Counted from the first letter of the stretch, positions 13,740 through 26,092 are shown. The stretch: 64,000 nucleotides of DNA from Fasciolopsis buskii (GCA_008360955.1 LUCM01007735.1:62001-126000); one strand, 5' to 3'. Notes: generated by a model not told the origin, from the letters alone. Translations and numbers: made by a program.

Positions 13740-13970
13740 GGCAAAACTTCAAGCGGTGTTGCTTACTCAAACGTAAAAGAAACATTTGACTTGGTCAAAT
13801 TTCTGCCTATTAAGATTTAGGGAAATCGACGGATATTGTGTATATAAGACACCGATAGAGTAAACATGCATCCTTCTATGCTTTCACAGCGCGAATTTGG
13901 CAAATTCTCCTCCTTCGTTCTTTCAAGCACAGAAAATAGGATGACAACAAACAAGTTACACTGCCACATG

Positions 13971-14116
13971 TTAGTAGTAGGAGATAGAATGTTTTGATGA
14001 AATAATTCACCATGTGATATCATCGTTCAGCTGATCATTAGGAAACCATGGACGCATTGTACACCTGTTTCATCCTTGTTAGGAGTCATGAGCAGTGCAT
14101 ATGCACCGCACCCGAA
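13971..14116 (-). repeat. 5'-truncated SINE-like copy (family A), left half of palindrome
   Basis: Read on the minus strand this segment closely matches the copy at 43141-43341, from the GCGGTGCATATGCACTGC region through CCATGGTTTC to the GATATCACATGGTGAATTATTTCATC tail region (fewer than 20 bases of each quoted block are contiguous with no mismatch). The tRNA-like head is missing. At its 3' end (13971-13980) it finishes in a few CTA units, which suggests that family A elements end in a CTA/ACT-type tail. It lies head-to-head with the inverted copy at 14119-14204. Confidence 0.6.
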
Positions 14117-14118
14117 CA

Positions 14119-14204
14119 GTGTATAATGCTTCCATGGTTTCTTAATCATCAGTTGAACGATGATATCACATGGTAAAATATTTCATCAAAACATTCTATC
14201 TCCC
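14119..14204 (+). repeat. Truncated SINE-like copy (family A), right half of palindrome
   Basis: This is the inverse of about 13979-14063, with both carrying the CCATGGTTTC, GATATCACATGG and AACATTCTATCTCC blocks. Arm identity is roughly 85-90 percent by eye, with a spacer of about 56 bases that belongs to the left copy. Its 3' end runs directly into the (ACT)n tract. Together the two copies form a large imperfect palindrome. Confidence 0.6.
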
Positions 14205-14269
14205 ACTACTACTACTACTACTACCACTACTACTACTACTACTACTACTGCTACTACTACTTCTACTAA
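14205..14269 (+). repeat. (ACT)n microsatellite at the SINE 3' end
   Basis: About twenty ACT units with a few substitutions (CCACT, GCT, TCT) directly abut the 3' end of the family A copy at 14119-14204. The left copy ends in a short version of the same repeat in inverse orientation, so the tract is best read as an expanded element tail. Confidence 0.85.
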
Positions 14270-15304
14270 CACATCCAAAGTAGCGAAGCTCTGTAGGTCA
14301 TATCGAATGCGTTGGCCGTACATAGACTACCTGCCGAGAATTGATTTATGAGTAGGGCTCGATTGGTGTGCGCTAGCTGCCCGTGTCCACGCAAATTATT
14401 GACGGATAGCTGCAACATCATGTGGTGAAGTGACATTGCTTTCCCCGCCCGAATTCCCATTCCCGGGACCGTTTTTAATTGTCTGGGATGGACAGTGCTT
14501 ATTATCATTCAGTCAAAACCACAAAAGCAAATCATCAGCGTATGACAAAGATGACGTTGATATCTTAATACCCCTATATCCAGTCATTGCGAAGCCACGC
14601 GGACGCTTCTTCCGTGTTTGCTTACCAGGTGTGAACACGATCGTGGTACGGCAATGAATAAGCAGGTATACATAATGTATCCAGGCTGCCGAAAGTGGTG
14701 GTAATCAATTAAATCAGTCTGAGGGAAATTACCAACACATCTCGTCACTGCTCACCCGTTTCTCTCGAAAGACCCAATAATGACCTCAACTACATCTTTG
14801 CTTGAATACCAAAGAAGAACACTGACATCTTAAACGATGATGGGTCAGAACTCTCGATCCCAAAGGAAAGCATATCCAAACGGTATATTGTTGACCCGTA
14901 CCTTGATTAAGAGCTGGTTAACATATTTGTGCCACAAATGATGAAGACTTATGATAATTGCTCAGCTTATCGGAATTATAACTGAGGATGCGCTTCCCAA
15001 CACCATGATTAGTTGTACTCGGGCTTCCAAAATAATTGGACCTATGAGCTACCGTCAGTTGACCTCGGTAAAGAGGGATTTCGGTCACAGCCTTTTATAA
15101 TTCCTGTGAAACTGCTTTATACTTTGTAGATGCATAGCAACTAACTTGTCAGGGTAACAAATTAAGATCCTAAACACTGTCATTTTACTAGGCGGTGGCG
15201 TTGGCATACTCCTAACTTCGAAACTTTTCCTTTCAAATGAGGTGCTCTCCCCAGTCCCCTAATTTAGAAGCCTTTTTGTAGGACATCTTTTATTGCAAGA
15301 CTGA

Positions 15305-15904
15305 GTGGTTAGGGCAAGTTTGTATTATTCAATTGGGAAAGAGTGGCAAGAGCTTGCCGTAACACTAAATCCGCTTTGGGTACGGCGGCCCATCTTGAAA
15401 GCCCAGAAGTATTTCTCAGATACGGCATTCATTAAGAAAACTTTCCACAATGCAGGCTTACTGTTAAAAGCTAATGTCGAGAAGCACAACTGTGGCATGG
15501 CCAGGGTCGAGTATGAAAGTTTGACTGGTGCATCAACGATTAAACCCAGACTTAGTCTGTCGGCCGCGAATTTGCAATTCAAGTATGTTATACAACCAGT
15601 AGCGAAGGACAGGCTCGTTACTATCACATCTACAGCTGGTGCAATCACAGAGTGCGACCTTCCAAAAGATATTGAAAAAAATTTTCTCCACACAGGAACA
15701 GGAAACATGTTGGGGGAAAACTGGCCTGCTGATAGAAAATCTGAAATTTTCTGGCCAATTAAATTTCACATCAGGAATGAAAATGGGAAAAAGCCATCCT
15801 GACGCTTAACATTTCCACTTCGGAAGATGAATCTATCCAAGCAGATCACGGGGCACATTCTGACAAATCCAAGCTACTTTGTTTTCTGCAGGGTAAAAAG
15901 ATGT
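15305..15904 (+). pseudogene. Longest open frame, continuing in a second frame; unknown protein
   Basis: A 166-codon stop-free run (15305-15802) starts right after an in-frame TGA and has no early ATG; the first internal Met is about codon 65. The translation includes GKEWQELAVTL near the start and ENWPADRKSEIFWPIKFHI near the end, without a recognised domain. After its stop (TGA at 15800-15802) a different frame, already open before this stop, continues with a polar stretch (TSEDESIQADHGAHSDKSK) to a TGA near 15904. The switch would fall near a GGGAAAAAG homopolymer at about 15786-15794. This fits a frameshifted gene or retro-element remnant, an intron-containing exon, or chance. A 127-codon frame on the other strand overlaps it. 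The segment just upstream (14700-15300) has only broken frames. Confidence 0.25.
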
Positions 15905-16519
15905 GACTTCGGATTTTACTTATACCACCATTTACAGATCACTGTGCATGCAATTACTGCTATTCTATCAGTGACTCTAATTGAATTTAACAGCTTTCAG
16001 TAACTTCGCATAACATAAGCCTAGGAGATGCCTGATGACCCAAAGGCGCATCAAATTTATCCGCCCCCGTGCCGGCTCACATTAATTTATATCCCATTTA
16101 AGATCTGTGCTTTATTATGCTTTCTACTAGTCGAGATGGAATGACTTGCGTCAAGAAGCTGTCAGGAATTTCCGATAGGACCACTTCGGAAGAAATCAAG
16201 GGGATGAGCATTGCTTGAGGTTATCAGCTAAAGACATTTCTAGATGCTGAAATGTGAAAGTCAGATCGGATATGTAGCCTACGATATCACTTATTTTGAT
16301 CATAAATCTAAGCAAACTAACAGCATACTGCAAACTAGCTGTTAATCAAAATCAAGGAGAGTGGCCTAGCATGACCGACGTTCTTGTATGCAGATCAGCC
16401 TTTTGTGGCTAACCGCGACTCGGTCAACCTGGGTCATTCACTGACTCGATAAGAGGCGTGGCATTAGAATAACAAACATATTTGCAAGGGTGGAGATCGT
16501 TAGGACACCTAGGTTTTCG

Positions 16520-16732
16520 TGACGTCACACAGTCGATGTGATATATCTATAATTTCCTTTTTTTGGTTCTGAGATGATGTTTCTCGGTCTTCCGACTCAG
16601 CGCGTTTTTGTTATTTAAGGGTTCCACCGTGGCTTTCGTTCAGTCATGCGCGACCTGAATATTGTCTTGGGACGAATGGGGGCAACGTTCAGTCGAAGGG
16701 TTCCTTTGCCTATTTTGGTGAACCATCTTTGA
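16520..16732 (+). promoter_or_regulatory. CRE, TATA-like and initiator-like motifs before a 28-codon ATG frame
   Basis: A perfect palindromic CRE, TGACGTCA, lies at 16520-16527. TATTTAAG (16612-16619) is followed about 30 bases later by TTCAGTC (16639-16645), matching the TCAGTY initiator pattern at the usual TATA-to-start spacing. An ATG at 16646 opens a 28-codon frame ending TGA at 16732. The spacing is that of a textbook core promoter, but each motif is short and the frame is too small to confirm a gene. Confidence 0.25.
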
Positions 16733-19700
16733 TCGATGAAGGATGGCTTGTGATTATGGCTCTATTTTATTGGTAGATGACACATTACACTTTGATCAAC
16801 TGTGTTTGGTCTCTTTTTGCAGAAATCCCTGGTTAGACAAAAACCCATTACTTATTCGACATTGTCTTCATTTGCCTTTGGTCGCCCATTCACTCTGATC
16901 CGATTACATTCAACACAAGCCGCCTACTTGTTGATTGCTGTTCCTTCAAACACTCGTGGTGTATAGGCCTGTCCCGCCCCGACAGGCAAAGATACATGAC
17001 TGAACTGTAATATTTGACCGTGGGCAACCCAAATTGAGTTATATAGGCTGAATATGACAGAAGTAAGGATAGAGTTGAGATGTTGGAAAACTCGGTAGAC
17101 CACATGTGAGAGACCAGCAGTGACGAACTAACTACTTTTAATAAATCAGTCTGCATAATAATATACAAAACTTGAGAAAAAGTTGATTATATCTTCTGTG
17201 CTGTAAGTTCATCGGGCAATCAGATACGTATGAACTAATTAGTGTTTACTGCTGGTGTTGTACTTAGTCAAGAGAGTCCATTTTCCGATGTGCTTACCTA
17301 AACTAATTTAGGGATAGCAATGATTATCCGCATGATTGCGAAGAAAAGAAACAGAGTACAATATCGCTGAAGCCCTTAAGCAGCAGATTTTGAACTTTAC
17401 AGGGCTTAGCTGGAAGTCTTACGTTGTGTCCAGTTACGGCTGTCTAAACCAAACTTATCATTCATCAAATTGACTTTCATTTTTTATAGTATGTTGGAGG
17501 GACCCACAGACTAATTGTGACAAAGGTCTGGTTTATCGGAGGATATAGGAAACAGTAAGCAAATATAGCTTTCAATAATTGGATAGGTATCGTTGGTACC
17601 TAGTGATTCACTATGCACCGTGACCATCCAACTAGCAAAATAGATGTTTCATTTCAGTTATGTACCAACAACTATTCAGATCCATGTAAATGAAACGGCC
17701 CTATTTCATCATGCGGATACAAACATGCTGCTATCCAGAATGTAAATAAGATGCGCAGTTTTTCCACCTAGAACATCAAAATCCTGTCCGATCTCCAAAG
17801 TGCCATTTTCTAGTGAGAAGCGTACGCCGATCTTTTTTCTGCCACCTTTTTCCAGAGATTCCTAGTGCCTAGGGCATACATTATATGTAAGAATAACATT
17901 TACCACAAATGGAGCTAAATCGATTTAATTCCTGGCACGGCTACCCTTTTTTCATTTCTTACGACAAATATTTGTTTGTTCTACTTGAATTTGCGATGGA
18001 ATTCGGTAACAGTGGTACCATGACCATTTCACACCAATTTACCCAACCTTTATTTAACCTGTTCTACGCTGATTCTGTTTGATGTATTGTGTTATACTGA
18101 TATAAGCATGTAAAACTGAGAGTTTTAACTTTCCAAAATCAGGCGGTTTCACAGCTCGTTAGTGAGAGCCTTTGATACAGCCTGTGTTAGATACGTGACC
18201 TCGGTACTGCAAATAGCTCATTCTTCCACGAAGATGTGATAAGGACAGTCGTGTTTACCGTGTGCAATCCAAATCATAAAATGAGGGCTTTTTCAGGAGG
18301 ATAGCAACAGATTCTAACCGAGCTTTTACCTTGATAGCTAGGACAGCATCGCTTGCGAAGTTTCACTTTATTTTCAGGTTATATCTGTACCTACCGCAGA
18401 TGACCAGTTTTATTCCGTGCAAATGAAATCAACAATAAGTCCGTGTTGTCAAAATTTTGCCATTTAGAAACTACAAAAGTCTCGGTGTCACATAGTTTAC
18501 AGAGGATAGGTGATTTACGAGTACGGTGTCCCCTAAACTAACACCATACCTTAGGACAGTATGGCGAAGGACTTGCTGATCTTCTCAGGCATTTGATTGT
18601 TCCACGTGTCCCTATCTGATTTACGCGTTAAAGACTAGATGTAAATGCTTGTTGCATGAACGACATGCTGAAAGTAAGCTGAATGCAAAGCCTGCCCAGG
18701 AAGCGGAGTCAGAGTTTCAAAGCTCTTCCCGCAAGCACTAAGAATTTTGTGCACACATTCTGTTCAGATAGCAAAATAAGTGAATCGTACTACTTTTGCG
18801 TTTCGGTAATGAAATGATATGCAAAAATTTATATAAACTTTCAGCCCCGTGGCTTTTTCAATGAATATGTCCAGTGTGAGATAGAGACTGTGTTGACAAT
18901 ATCAACCGACAGAAGCCAAATACAGTGAGTTTATAATATATATAGTCCATATATTTTACAACGCAATCTTAATGGGATTTATTTGATGTGCAGCGGAAAA
19001 CTCAAGAGCAAGCAAGTGAAAATTCTTTGAAATATTCCAGCTGATATCGTTGCTGGTCATCCAAGTTTTGCTTTGTGATTAGCATCCGGTTTTGGTTCAC
19101 CCTTATGATAGTAAGAACACACTAGTCTGTGTAAAACCTTTATTCTTAACCTAGATTAGGATGAGGTTACTTGGATGTTGTTGTTAAAGATGAGTCTGAT
19201 CGCCATGCGGGGTTCTAAAGTGGAGAAGACAAAGGGTATTTTGTCTGTGGCGTCAAGGTATGCAGGCGTAAATAGTGAAAATTTTCCCAGAGTCTACCAG
19301 TTGCCTTGATGAAAAGTTCACGAGGTCGGGAGAGCAACACAAACCATATATAGATAGGAATGTCAGTCACCTTCAATACATAACCAATTTTGAGCCATGG
19401 TACTCCAGCGGGGGTTACTGCTTTATCGTCGTAGTAAAACGTTCTCTGCCTTGACTTCCTTGGGTCACTTTTATTTAATCCAAACGGTGCAAATATAATG
19501 AAACTTTTAAGAATGTATATTAGAGGATCATTATCTATGTTTTACCACGAATCTGCTGAAATGAATTAAAGAATTTTTGGTTGAATCTGCAGGTCCGAGC
19601 ACTCTGATCTTCGGCAACAGTCTGTTACGGGAATTAAAGTGATGATGGATTTCTAAGAAAAGTTAGTGAATTATCAAAACTCTGTACAGTCTAGTGATCA

Positions 19701-20600
19701 TAAACTTTCGCTACCTAACCAAATACCTAGGCTTCAGCTGGTGAGCTGCAATAAACGAATTCGGAAAAACAAGGAAATCGGATGTTCGCGAATAAAACAC
19801 ACCACTGACACCTCCATCATCTATGGATGCACTGTGCACACAGTCGTATTTGGACAACTTTCGACATCAACGGTGGAGATGATTTCCGACTTAGCCCGAG
19901 ATGCAGGGTAAAACGAAGCACAAATCTTGCACGTACAATGTGGTTTGTATGGCATCTTTTCCCTTGGTTCTGTTTGTTTATGCAAAGGAAAACACCTGCG
20001 CTATCAAAAATGCACTGACATGTGCGTCTCAGGTGCAAAGCGAGCGATAAAATTTATTACCCAAATTGGGTGCCAGTTTGGATAGACTGGGAACTCATAA
20101 GCACCGTTTAATCATGGAAGAATACGAAACTAAACCTGGTATTTCAGTGGTGCCACTGGTGATTCAAGGATCTTTCTTTTGAAGAGTGAAGAGTTTCGTT
20201 GGTTTGTTTATTCAGTGAGAAGTAAACATGGGAATTGTTTATCTTGAAACGAACACAGACACCCAGATGAACTACCGTATTTGCGCACCTTTAGGTTGCG
20301 TTTGGCTCAAGCTTTTAGACGGAGAACTGCGAACGTCGGAATTTAGCTCAATGCGTAACGACTGTATTAGAGAACTATGGTGATTTCTAAGCAGTTCTTC
20401 ATGTAATAAAACGATTCACCTAACCATTGAAAAATGTTGGAGCGTACCGTGTATACCTATATCATCAATCTGGTTAAGCTTTATGAAGGCCGCAAATCCA
20501 TTGCACTGAAACTGACAAGTTACTATTGAGCAAACCATAGAAAAATAACTGGCGTGACTCTAATAACTCTGGATTTCTAATAATAGATAACAAATACTTG
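16733..20600. other. AT-rich non-coding stretch, no gene supported
   Basis: All frames are short and lack paired splice or start/stop context. The longest, on the minus strand at 17168-16890 (92 codons), has no good acceptor or donor and no recognised motif. No repeats longer than a few units were noticed. Confidence 0.6.
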
Positions 20601-20611
20601 GTTTATTACGT

Positions 20612-20764
20612 TTGTTCTTCACCGGTCATTACAACCATTACGTAAACAATGTAAAAGCTGGTGCAGGAAAAACGTTGGGACATAAATTGCTTATGGAAAA
20701 CAGACAATCCAGAGTGAACTCAGGTGGCCCACCGGTCCACCTTTTTCATCTAAACTTGCCAGAG
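20612..20764 (+). CDS. Candidate exon end with GAGKT motif, unknown protein
   Basis: An open frame reaches a strong donor (CCAGAG followed by GTGAGT) at 20764, phase 0. It encodes VKAGAGKTLGHKL, which resembles the end of a Walker A loop but lacks the required Gly/Ala five residues before the GKT glycine. The left boundary is unclear: no good acceptor lies between the upstream in-frame stop and the motif, although AAAAG|CTGG inside the frame could serve. A TAGCTCAGTGG tRNA A-box-like sequence follows at 20785-20795. Confidence 0.18.
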
Positions 20765-20784
20765 GTGAGTTTGGGAAGGAACCT

Positions 20785-20830
20785 TAGCTCAGTGGTCGTC
20801 AGGTCATAGGAACACATCTGGGTTTTCTGT
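20785..20830 (+). repeat. tRNA A-box-like sequence, possible decayed tRNA-derived repeat
   Basis: TAGCTCAGTGG at 20785-20795 matches the internal Pol III A-box consensus exactly. About 27 bases downstream there is only a degenerate B-box-like GGGTTTTCTG. No cloverleaf can be drawn. It could be a decayed SINE head or chance. Confidence 0.25.
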
Positions 20831-21164
20831 GTTCATGCTTTGATTGGAAAAGTGGAACAAACTGTCTCTCCTCCAAATAGAGTTAACTGAAAAGCCCTCA
20901 CGGTAATATTCGTTGGGTATCAGATGTCAGTCAGTCGGTTTATCATTTTACCATCTGTTCGAAAAACAGATTGATCGATGAGCAAGACAAGGATTTGACG
21001 GGTAACCTCAAGTATTATTGAGTGACCAAGTTTGAGTGAGCGCTCAAAATAGACCGCATTAGCCTGTTTCCTGGGCAGTTCCGGAGGCCCCAGTAGCTTC
21101 TGTCATGGGCAGTGATCAGGGTTGAGATCTACTATGAAACATAAATTGCGTTGTCTATGCTTAC

Positions 21165-21577
21165 CTGACGTCCTGGTTTGAGTAGATTGGTCGAAGTGAT
21201 GCTCCAATCAGATCTGTTCTTTCTGTGTTGAAGCCAGCACATCCTAAGTTCTCGGACAGACTTAGAAAAACTCTCGCTGTTCGGCGAACATTATTCGCAT
21301 TACAGATGCAGTGAATTGAGATATATCTGCCGCCGAAGTAAGAAATTGAGTTAATCCTTGTTTTTACTTCTAGGGGTAGGTGCAACTGAGTTCTAATACA
21401 CCGATGTAGCCTCGTTGATGGTAACTTCGGATGAAATACAACATATGTAGACCATATCTTCTGCCTCGTTGCTTTCAAGGGGAGGACCAATGAATCACTT
21501 TCATAACCGTCCCTGAAGCGTTCAGGGACATCTATGCGAAATTGTTTTGTGATCTCCATAACAATTCTCAAAACCAT
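21165..21577 (-). CDS. Candidate first coding exon, unknown protein
   Basis: On the minus strand an ATG at 21577 (with a second, better-context ATG at codon 7) opens a 138-codon frame whose terminal TAA is created by a consensus splice donor, GTCAG followed by GTAAGC at 21164, so the exon would end at phase 2. An in-frame TGA lies two codons upstream of the ATG, favouring a first coding exon. The translation is mixed polar and hydrophobic (VPERFRDGYESDSLVLPLK, later SLSENLGCAGFNTERTDLIG), with no recognised domain and no signal peptide. It contains a perfect inverted repeat, 21509-21529. The strong coincidence of a long frame ending exactly at a donor makes this one of the better candidates. 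Confidence 0.35.
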
Positions 21578-24500
21578 ATGTCATGATATGCATAGACGGC
21601 TTCAATATGGGACATAACCTTTGAATTTTCAGCCTTCTGGCTGCCTTTAATGTGAATCATCTCCGGCTAATTTGCAAACCTCATGGTCAAGCAACACTTG
21701 TGCGTTGTACATCAAAGTAGCGACATTCGATCAGAATTTGCGAACTCTGCATCGACACATTTCGCAGTTTCAATGAAGGTGAGTAACTGTGCACTAACTT
21801 CACACATATAATGCACACAAAAACATGATTTAAAATTTTCAAGAAAATTAGTCACTACGAGAAAAATGTCACAGAGTTGAAACCAAAACCTGTTATTTTC
21901 GTCAAACTAAACTGATTGCTGAGCACGGTGCAGCGGTGGAGCTTAAAAACATGCTGAAGGATTTCATCATTTTTCATTAATCTTATTGATTCTATCTTGT
22001 TGGCTTTTTCCCTTTAGTAAAATGCTGTACGACGGGTGCTTTCTAGCCGAACCGTTACTTTGTCTTTCTGAAGGTCGTGCAACTGAACAACAGTGACTTT
22101 GGAAATTGCAGTTTGTCCGTTTTATTACATCACCTTCCGAATGTGAGCTAATGGTGATCTCTTCTCAAAAGAATCACATTTTATGCAAACACAGCGTTTT
22201 GATTGATGAATCGATCTACTTGTTAAGACATATTCTTAACTCGGAATATGCGGACGTTTCTTACTGTGACCTTTTGGCAAGAAGCCTGCATAAAATCATT
22301 TTGTTGTGAATGACTTTGGAAGGCTTGTTTAGATTACTTTTGACTCTACATAGTTCCGGCCAAATTTAACGGGTACCCGTTAATGAGTACAGAAAATATG
22401 CATAATCCATTTCGAGAGAAGATTGAGATAATCGCATTTGCTTTTCATCATCGGCATCTTCGCAATCCATGTATGTTTCCTACGTCCACTTTCCCAACGA
22501 ATTGTGTGAGTGTTTCTCAGTAAACTAGCCTAAGCCACATGTGGAAGCTTTTGCGGCATAAGTTTATTTTCGTGTAACCTAAGTTATCTAATCTTCGCAG
22601 TTTTGCTTGATTAAAAACTGCAGTTTCCAGACAAAGTGAAGTTGTTAGAAGGAGGCTGGATGCAAAAAAGCTCATTCCCTATATTCGAATGGTGCTTTTT
22701 TCAGTGGGCAAAAGGAGAAACGAACGTAAATTAATCCAAACTGTCCGCGTCAGTGGCATGAACGAATAGGAAGTTCTATTGTGGCTCACCATCCTTTTAG
22801 CTTATAATTGAGATTTTTATAATTCCCGTCTCTCTGATGCACTTGGCTTGAGTGAAAAGGACGTAAATGAACATAATGTTACCGTTTTTCTGGACTTATC
22901 AAGCGTCCACGTGCATGGATAGACGGCATATTACAGTAAGGTCACATTTGGTAGACTGGCACATAATTTTGCACAAGTGGTCTAAAGTGTTTGCTGGATT
23001 GACTAATTCAACCAATTAGGCTTGTGTGGATATTTGCCGGTTCCTAATCAAAGTTATTTTGGCGTCAGTCTTTTCGAAAAACAGTTTTATGGGTAACAAA
23101 ATCAGGTGTTTATACTGGTCGAATCACATCAGTGCTTTGAATTGTCTTAGAAAAACTCAGAGCACTCGGAATCAAATATTCATGATAAAAATCAACCTTT
23201 TGAAGCATAATTCTCAACGTGCTATCTACCGGTTGCCTTACCTGAGAAGACCACGTCTGGTTTGATTCGGATATGCAAAATGGCAAGCTCTTATTTGTTT
23301 CCGTTAAATAGAATGGGTGATTTCTACACTTGATAAATTCTGCTTTCATTTAATGTGACAACTCGACTAGAGTTGCATCAGCCCATCAGAAGAAGAAACC
23401 GGATACGATCAAATTGGACGTCAGACCAAGTAAATGACAAATTATGCTACTATTAACACAAACATTAATAAATTTGACTAAAATAAAATGTTGGCCGGCA
23501 CACCTGACTCGGATGCTGATGCTGAACTCTCCCCGTTATTGATGTCCAGACAAATTGCATTCCATCTATTGTTTATTCACAGTACACTGTTAGGAATTAC
23601 ACATTCTGAAGAAGCCGTTCAGTTTAGCTGGTGATTTCCAGATCGTGCAGAAATGATACTGCATTTTGTTAGAGAGTTGCCAAGGTCATATCATCTTTGT
23701 CAAGTTATTCGTTAACAGGTCTTTGAGTGAGAGGCTCGAAATCGCATCTTTCTCTTATCCTTCATGAACACTTAAATTCAGAGATTTCAGCCAAAGCAAA
23801 CTTGTTCACAAGTGTGCCTGAATCAGCTTCGCTATGTCAACACCCACGGTTTCCGGCACTTCCTGTAGACAAATATCCCTTCATTTGCTTAGAAAACCAA
23901 AGCAAACGAAGGTGACTGCGTTAGATCTTTTTAACAAAGTGAGTTGATTTACAGTATTTTGCAGACCGATTGCCTGTGTGACTCAGCCAGCGTCCACGAC
24001 ATTCTTGGGTGAATAAATCACTCAACAAGTACACCTTGTCCTCATGATTCAAAGTTTATCTGTATTTACCTTTGACTAAAGGTCCTACAGTTAGTGCACA
24101 ATTGGTTGTGTTGCTTAACCGTAAACGTCTACTCTGCATTCGGTATCACGAAATGAGCTAAAAATTTGTGGACATACCGAATAGGATCTTCTTGGTGAAA
24201 AGCTGTGTAACCGGGCCGGTCACATCAGTATCGGTTTTGAAAAAACGATGGGTTGGACAGCCGAGTATCGTTAAGTTTAGCCCTGGTGACCATCGAGTTC
24301 ATTGGTTCGTTGAATCCTGCAATTACCGGCCGATATCGTCTAGTGTAAAGGTCCCTAAAAGCCTACATTACCCGGGGCAAGTAACAAAATGTGGCTGGTA
24401 AAGAGTTATCTGTTTCTCCACCATTCCAGGTTCGTTTTTACGGCGGTGCATGGTAGATAGTCGTAGTATCCCTTGACAGTGTTTTTCCTTCGAAAATGTG

Positions 24501-25108
24501 AATCTGGTTGGGTCATAAACAAGTCGTGCACTGTTGACTTGCATAAACAATTGACTTTCAACACAAACACATCTATGAAAAATATACGCATATGCTTAGT
24601 TATTCTTTTTGAACTGCATCGGTGAAGTCACGTCCCAAATTGTTACGTGCCACAAGTCCAAAAAGTTGCATGAGTCAGATGAATGAAATTCATTCGCAGA
24701 TGGAGGCATACCTTTTGTAACCCAATATAAACCTGTGAGAAATCTCTCCTCCGAAAAATGGCAAATTCAAGAAGTTACTTGTGGGACTGAGTTGGGTTCA
24801 TATTTCCCAAAAAGGATATGACATTAGCGGAGGCAAGCTAAGATCTGAGGAACAGTAACAAACTGTTTATAAAACACGAAATTTCACATAACCCGACTTA
24901 GCACAAGCCGTTGAACGGTAATGAATAAGCTTATCCGCGAAGATGGTCCCTGATTTTGGTTGCCGTTTTTTCGCATCCAAAGTAGTCTTTATATGTATAT
25001 CGATCGCATTAAGCAAACTAAAATATTGACCGATCGATGAGGGTAGAAGCATTTCATTTGAGATAAGCGTAATGAGTAATTTCGCTTGCTGGATATTTGC
25101 CTCAACAG

Positions 25109-25439
25109 AATGGAAGTCTTCGATCCGGGGAGACGACGAGGGCGTAAAGGATGGGTAACTAAGGAAACGAATTATGTCGAAATGGTTATGGTTGCATACG
25201 CAAGTTTCAGAACAAACCTAAATTCTAGTTTCATACTCTTAGCGATTGGAACGATGATCTTCCAAGTTGCAACAGCTAAATCAGCTACGTATTTGAGTGA
25301 TAGCTTAAACCGATCCATTAACAACCGCAGACTTTCGAAAAACATGTTCTATCACAGAAACCTCAGAGCTGTGTTTTCCAGCATCAAATATCGACCAATG
25401 TCCAGTCTTGTTTATTTCAAAGCGGATGTTTTTAAGTAG
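25109..25439 (+). CDS. Candidate terminal exon with one membrane-like segment
   Basis: An acceptor-like tract (TTTGCCTCAACAG) is followed immediately by ATG at 25110 and a 109-codon frame ending TAG. The protein would start MEVFDPGRRRGRKGW, be basic overall, and carry one hydrophobic stretch at about residues 42-60 (FILLAIGTMIFQVATA). No family is recognised. The GGATGG|GTAACT sequence inside could serve as a weak donor. No AATAAA was noted close to the stop. Confidence 0.2.
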
Positions 25440-26092
25440 CAGTTACGTGGTCGCAGGGTTTCTTTATGGTAAGAACAATGCACAGTCATATTCAAATTAC
25501 TTAACTAGCAACTGATTTGCTTAGAACCGTTTGTATGGAAAATTAATTTACGTCCTTCACCCTCGTTGCAAACGGAGTTCGATTTACTTTTTGCCTTCGG
25601 TTGTTGGGAATTCAGTGAAAAACAACGTTTAAAGAGTGTTCGTCTCGATCTGGGTGGACCCAGTTTTGGCAAACCGATACATTAGTCAAATAATATCCGG
25701 TGCCGATCATAAATATAAATGTTTTCCCTTAGTCTTTTCACTGCTAGCTATTAGCAGTTTGCATTGTGAGGAACCGGTTCGTATTTGGAGATCCAACTAG
25801 GTGTTGATTTATTTATTCTCGATAGCCTAAAATCGTTTGCCGGGATAATTTTGTAGCGCTAGGAGGCAGTGATCCGATAAAGTCGTTTTCTAAAAAAAAT
25901 GCTGATGTATGTCACTCACTGCGCTACTTTGCGTGCAATCTATGCAAATGGCTAAAAATGTCGGTCGATAAACGTGGATCGCTAGCTGCCGATAAGGCGT
26001 CATTTAGTCAAACAGTGATCGGAAAGACTGCCGGTTATGTGTAGAACTTTCAAGTGAATACCCTGATAATGTGTTGTACTAAATTGCTGTAG

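Noticed and set aside
14820..15070. Broken frames with DDGSELSIPKE and a YRQLTSV-like stretch, suggestive of a decayed LINE
   Set aside because: The matches are short, lie in different frames and have no catalytic motif between them.
15325..15708. 127-codon minus-strand frame opposite the 15.3 kb open frame
   Set aside because: It is a mirror of the longer plus-strand frame, with no splice or poly(A) support of its own.
20600..20764. GAGKT as a Walker A nucleotide-binding motif
   Set aside because: The obligatory Gly/Ala five residues before the GKT glycine is Val, and no Walker B or fold context is visible. Listed only as a weak exon candidate.
24168..24401. CNYRPISSSVK in a plus-strand frame, resembling the NYRPISL block of non-LTR reverse transcriptases
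   Set aside because: Only six or seven residues match and nothing upstream or downstream continues the domain; most likely chance.
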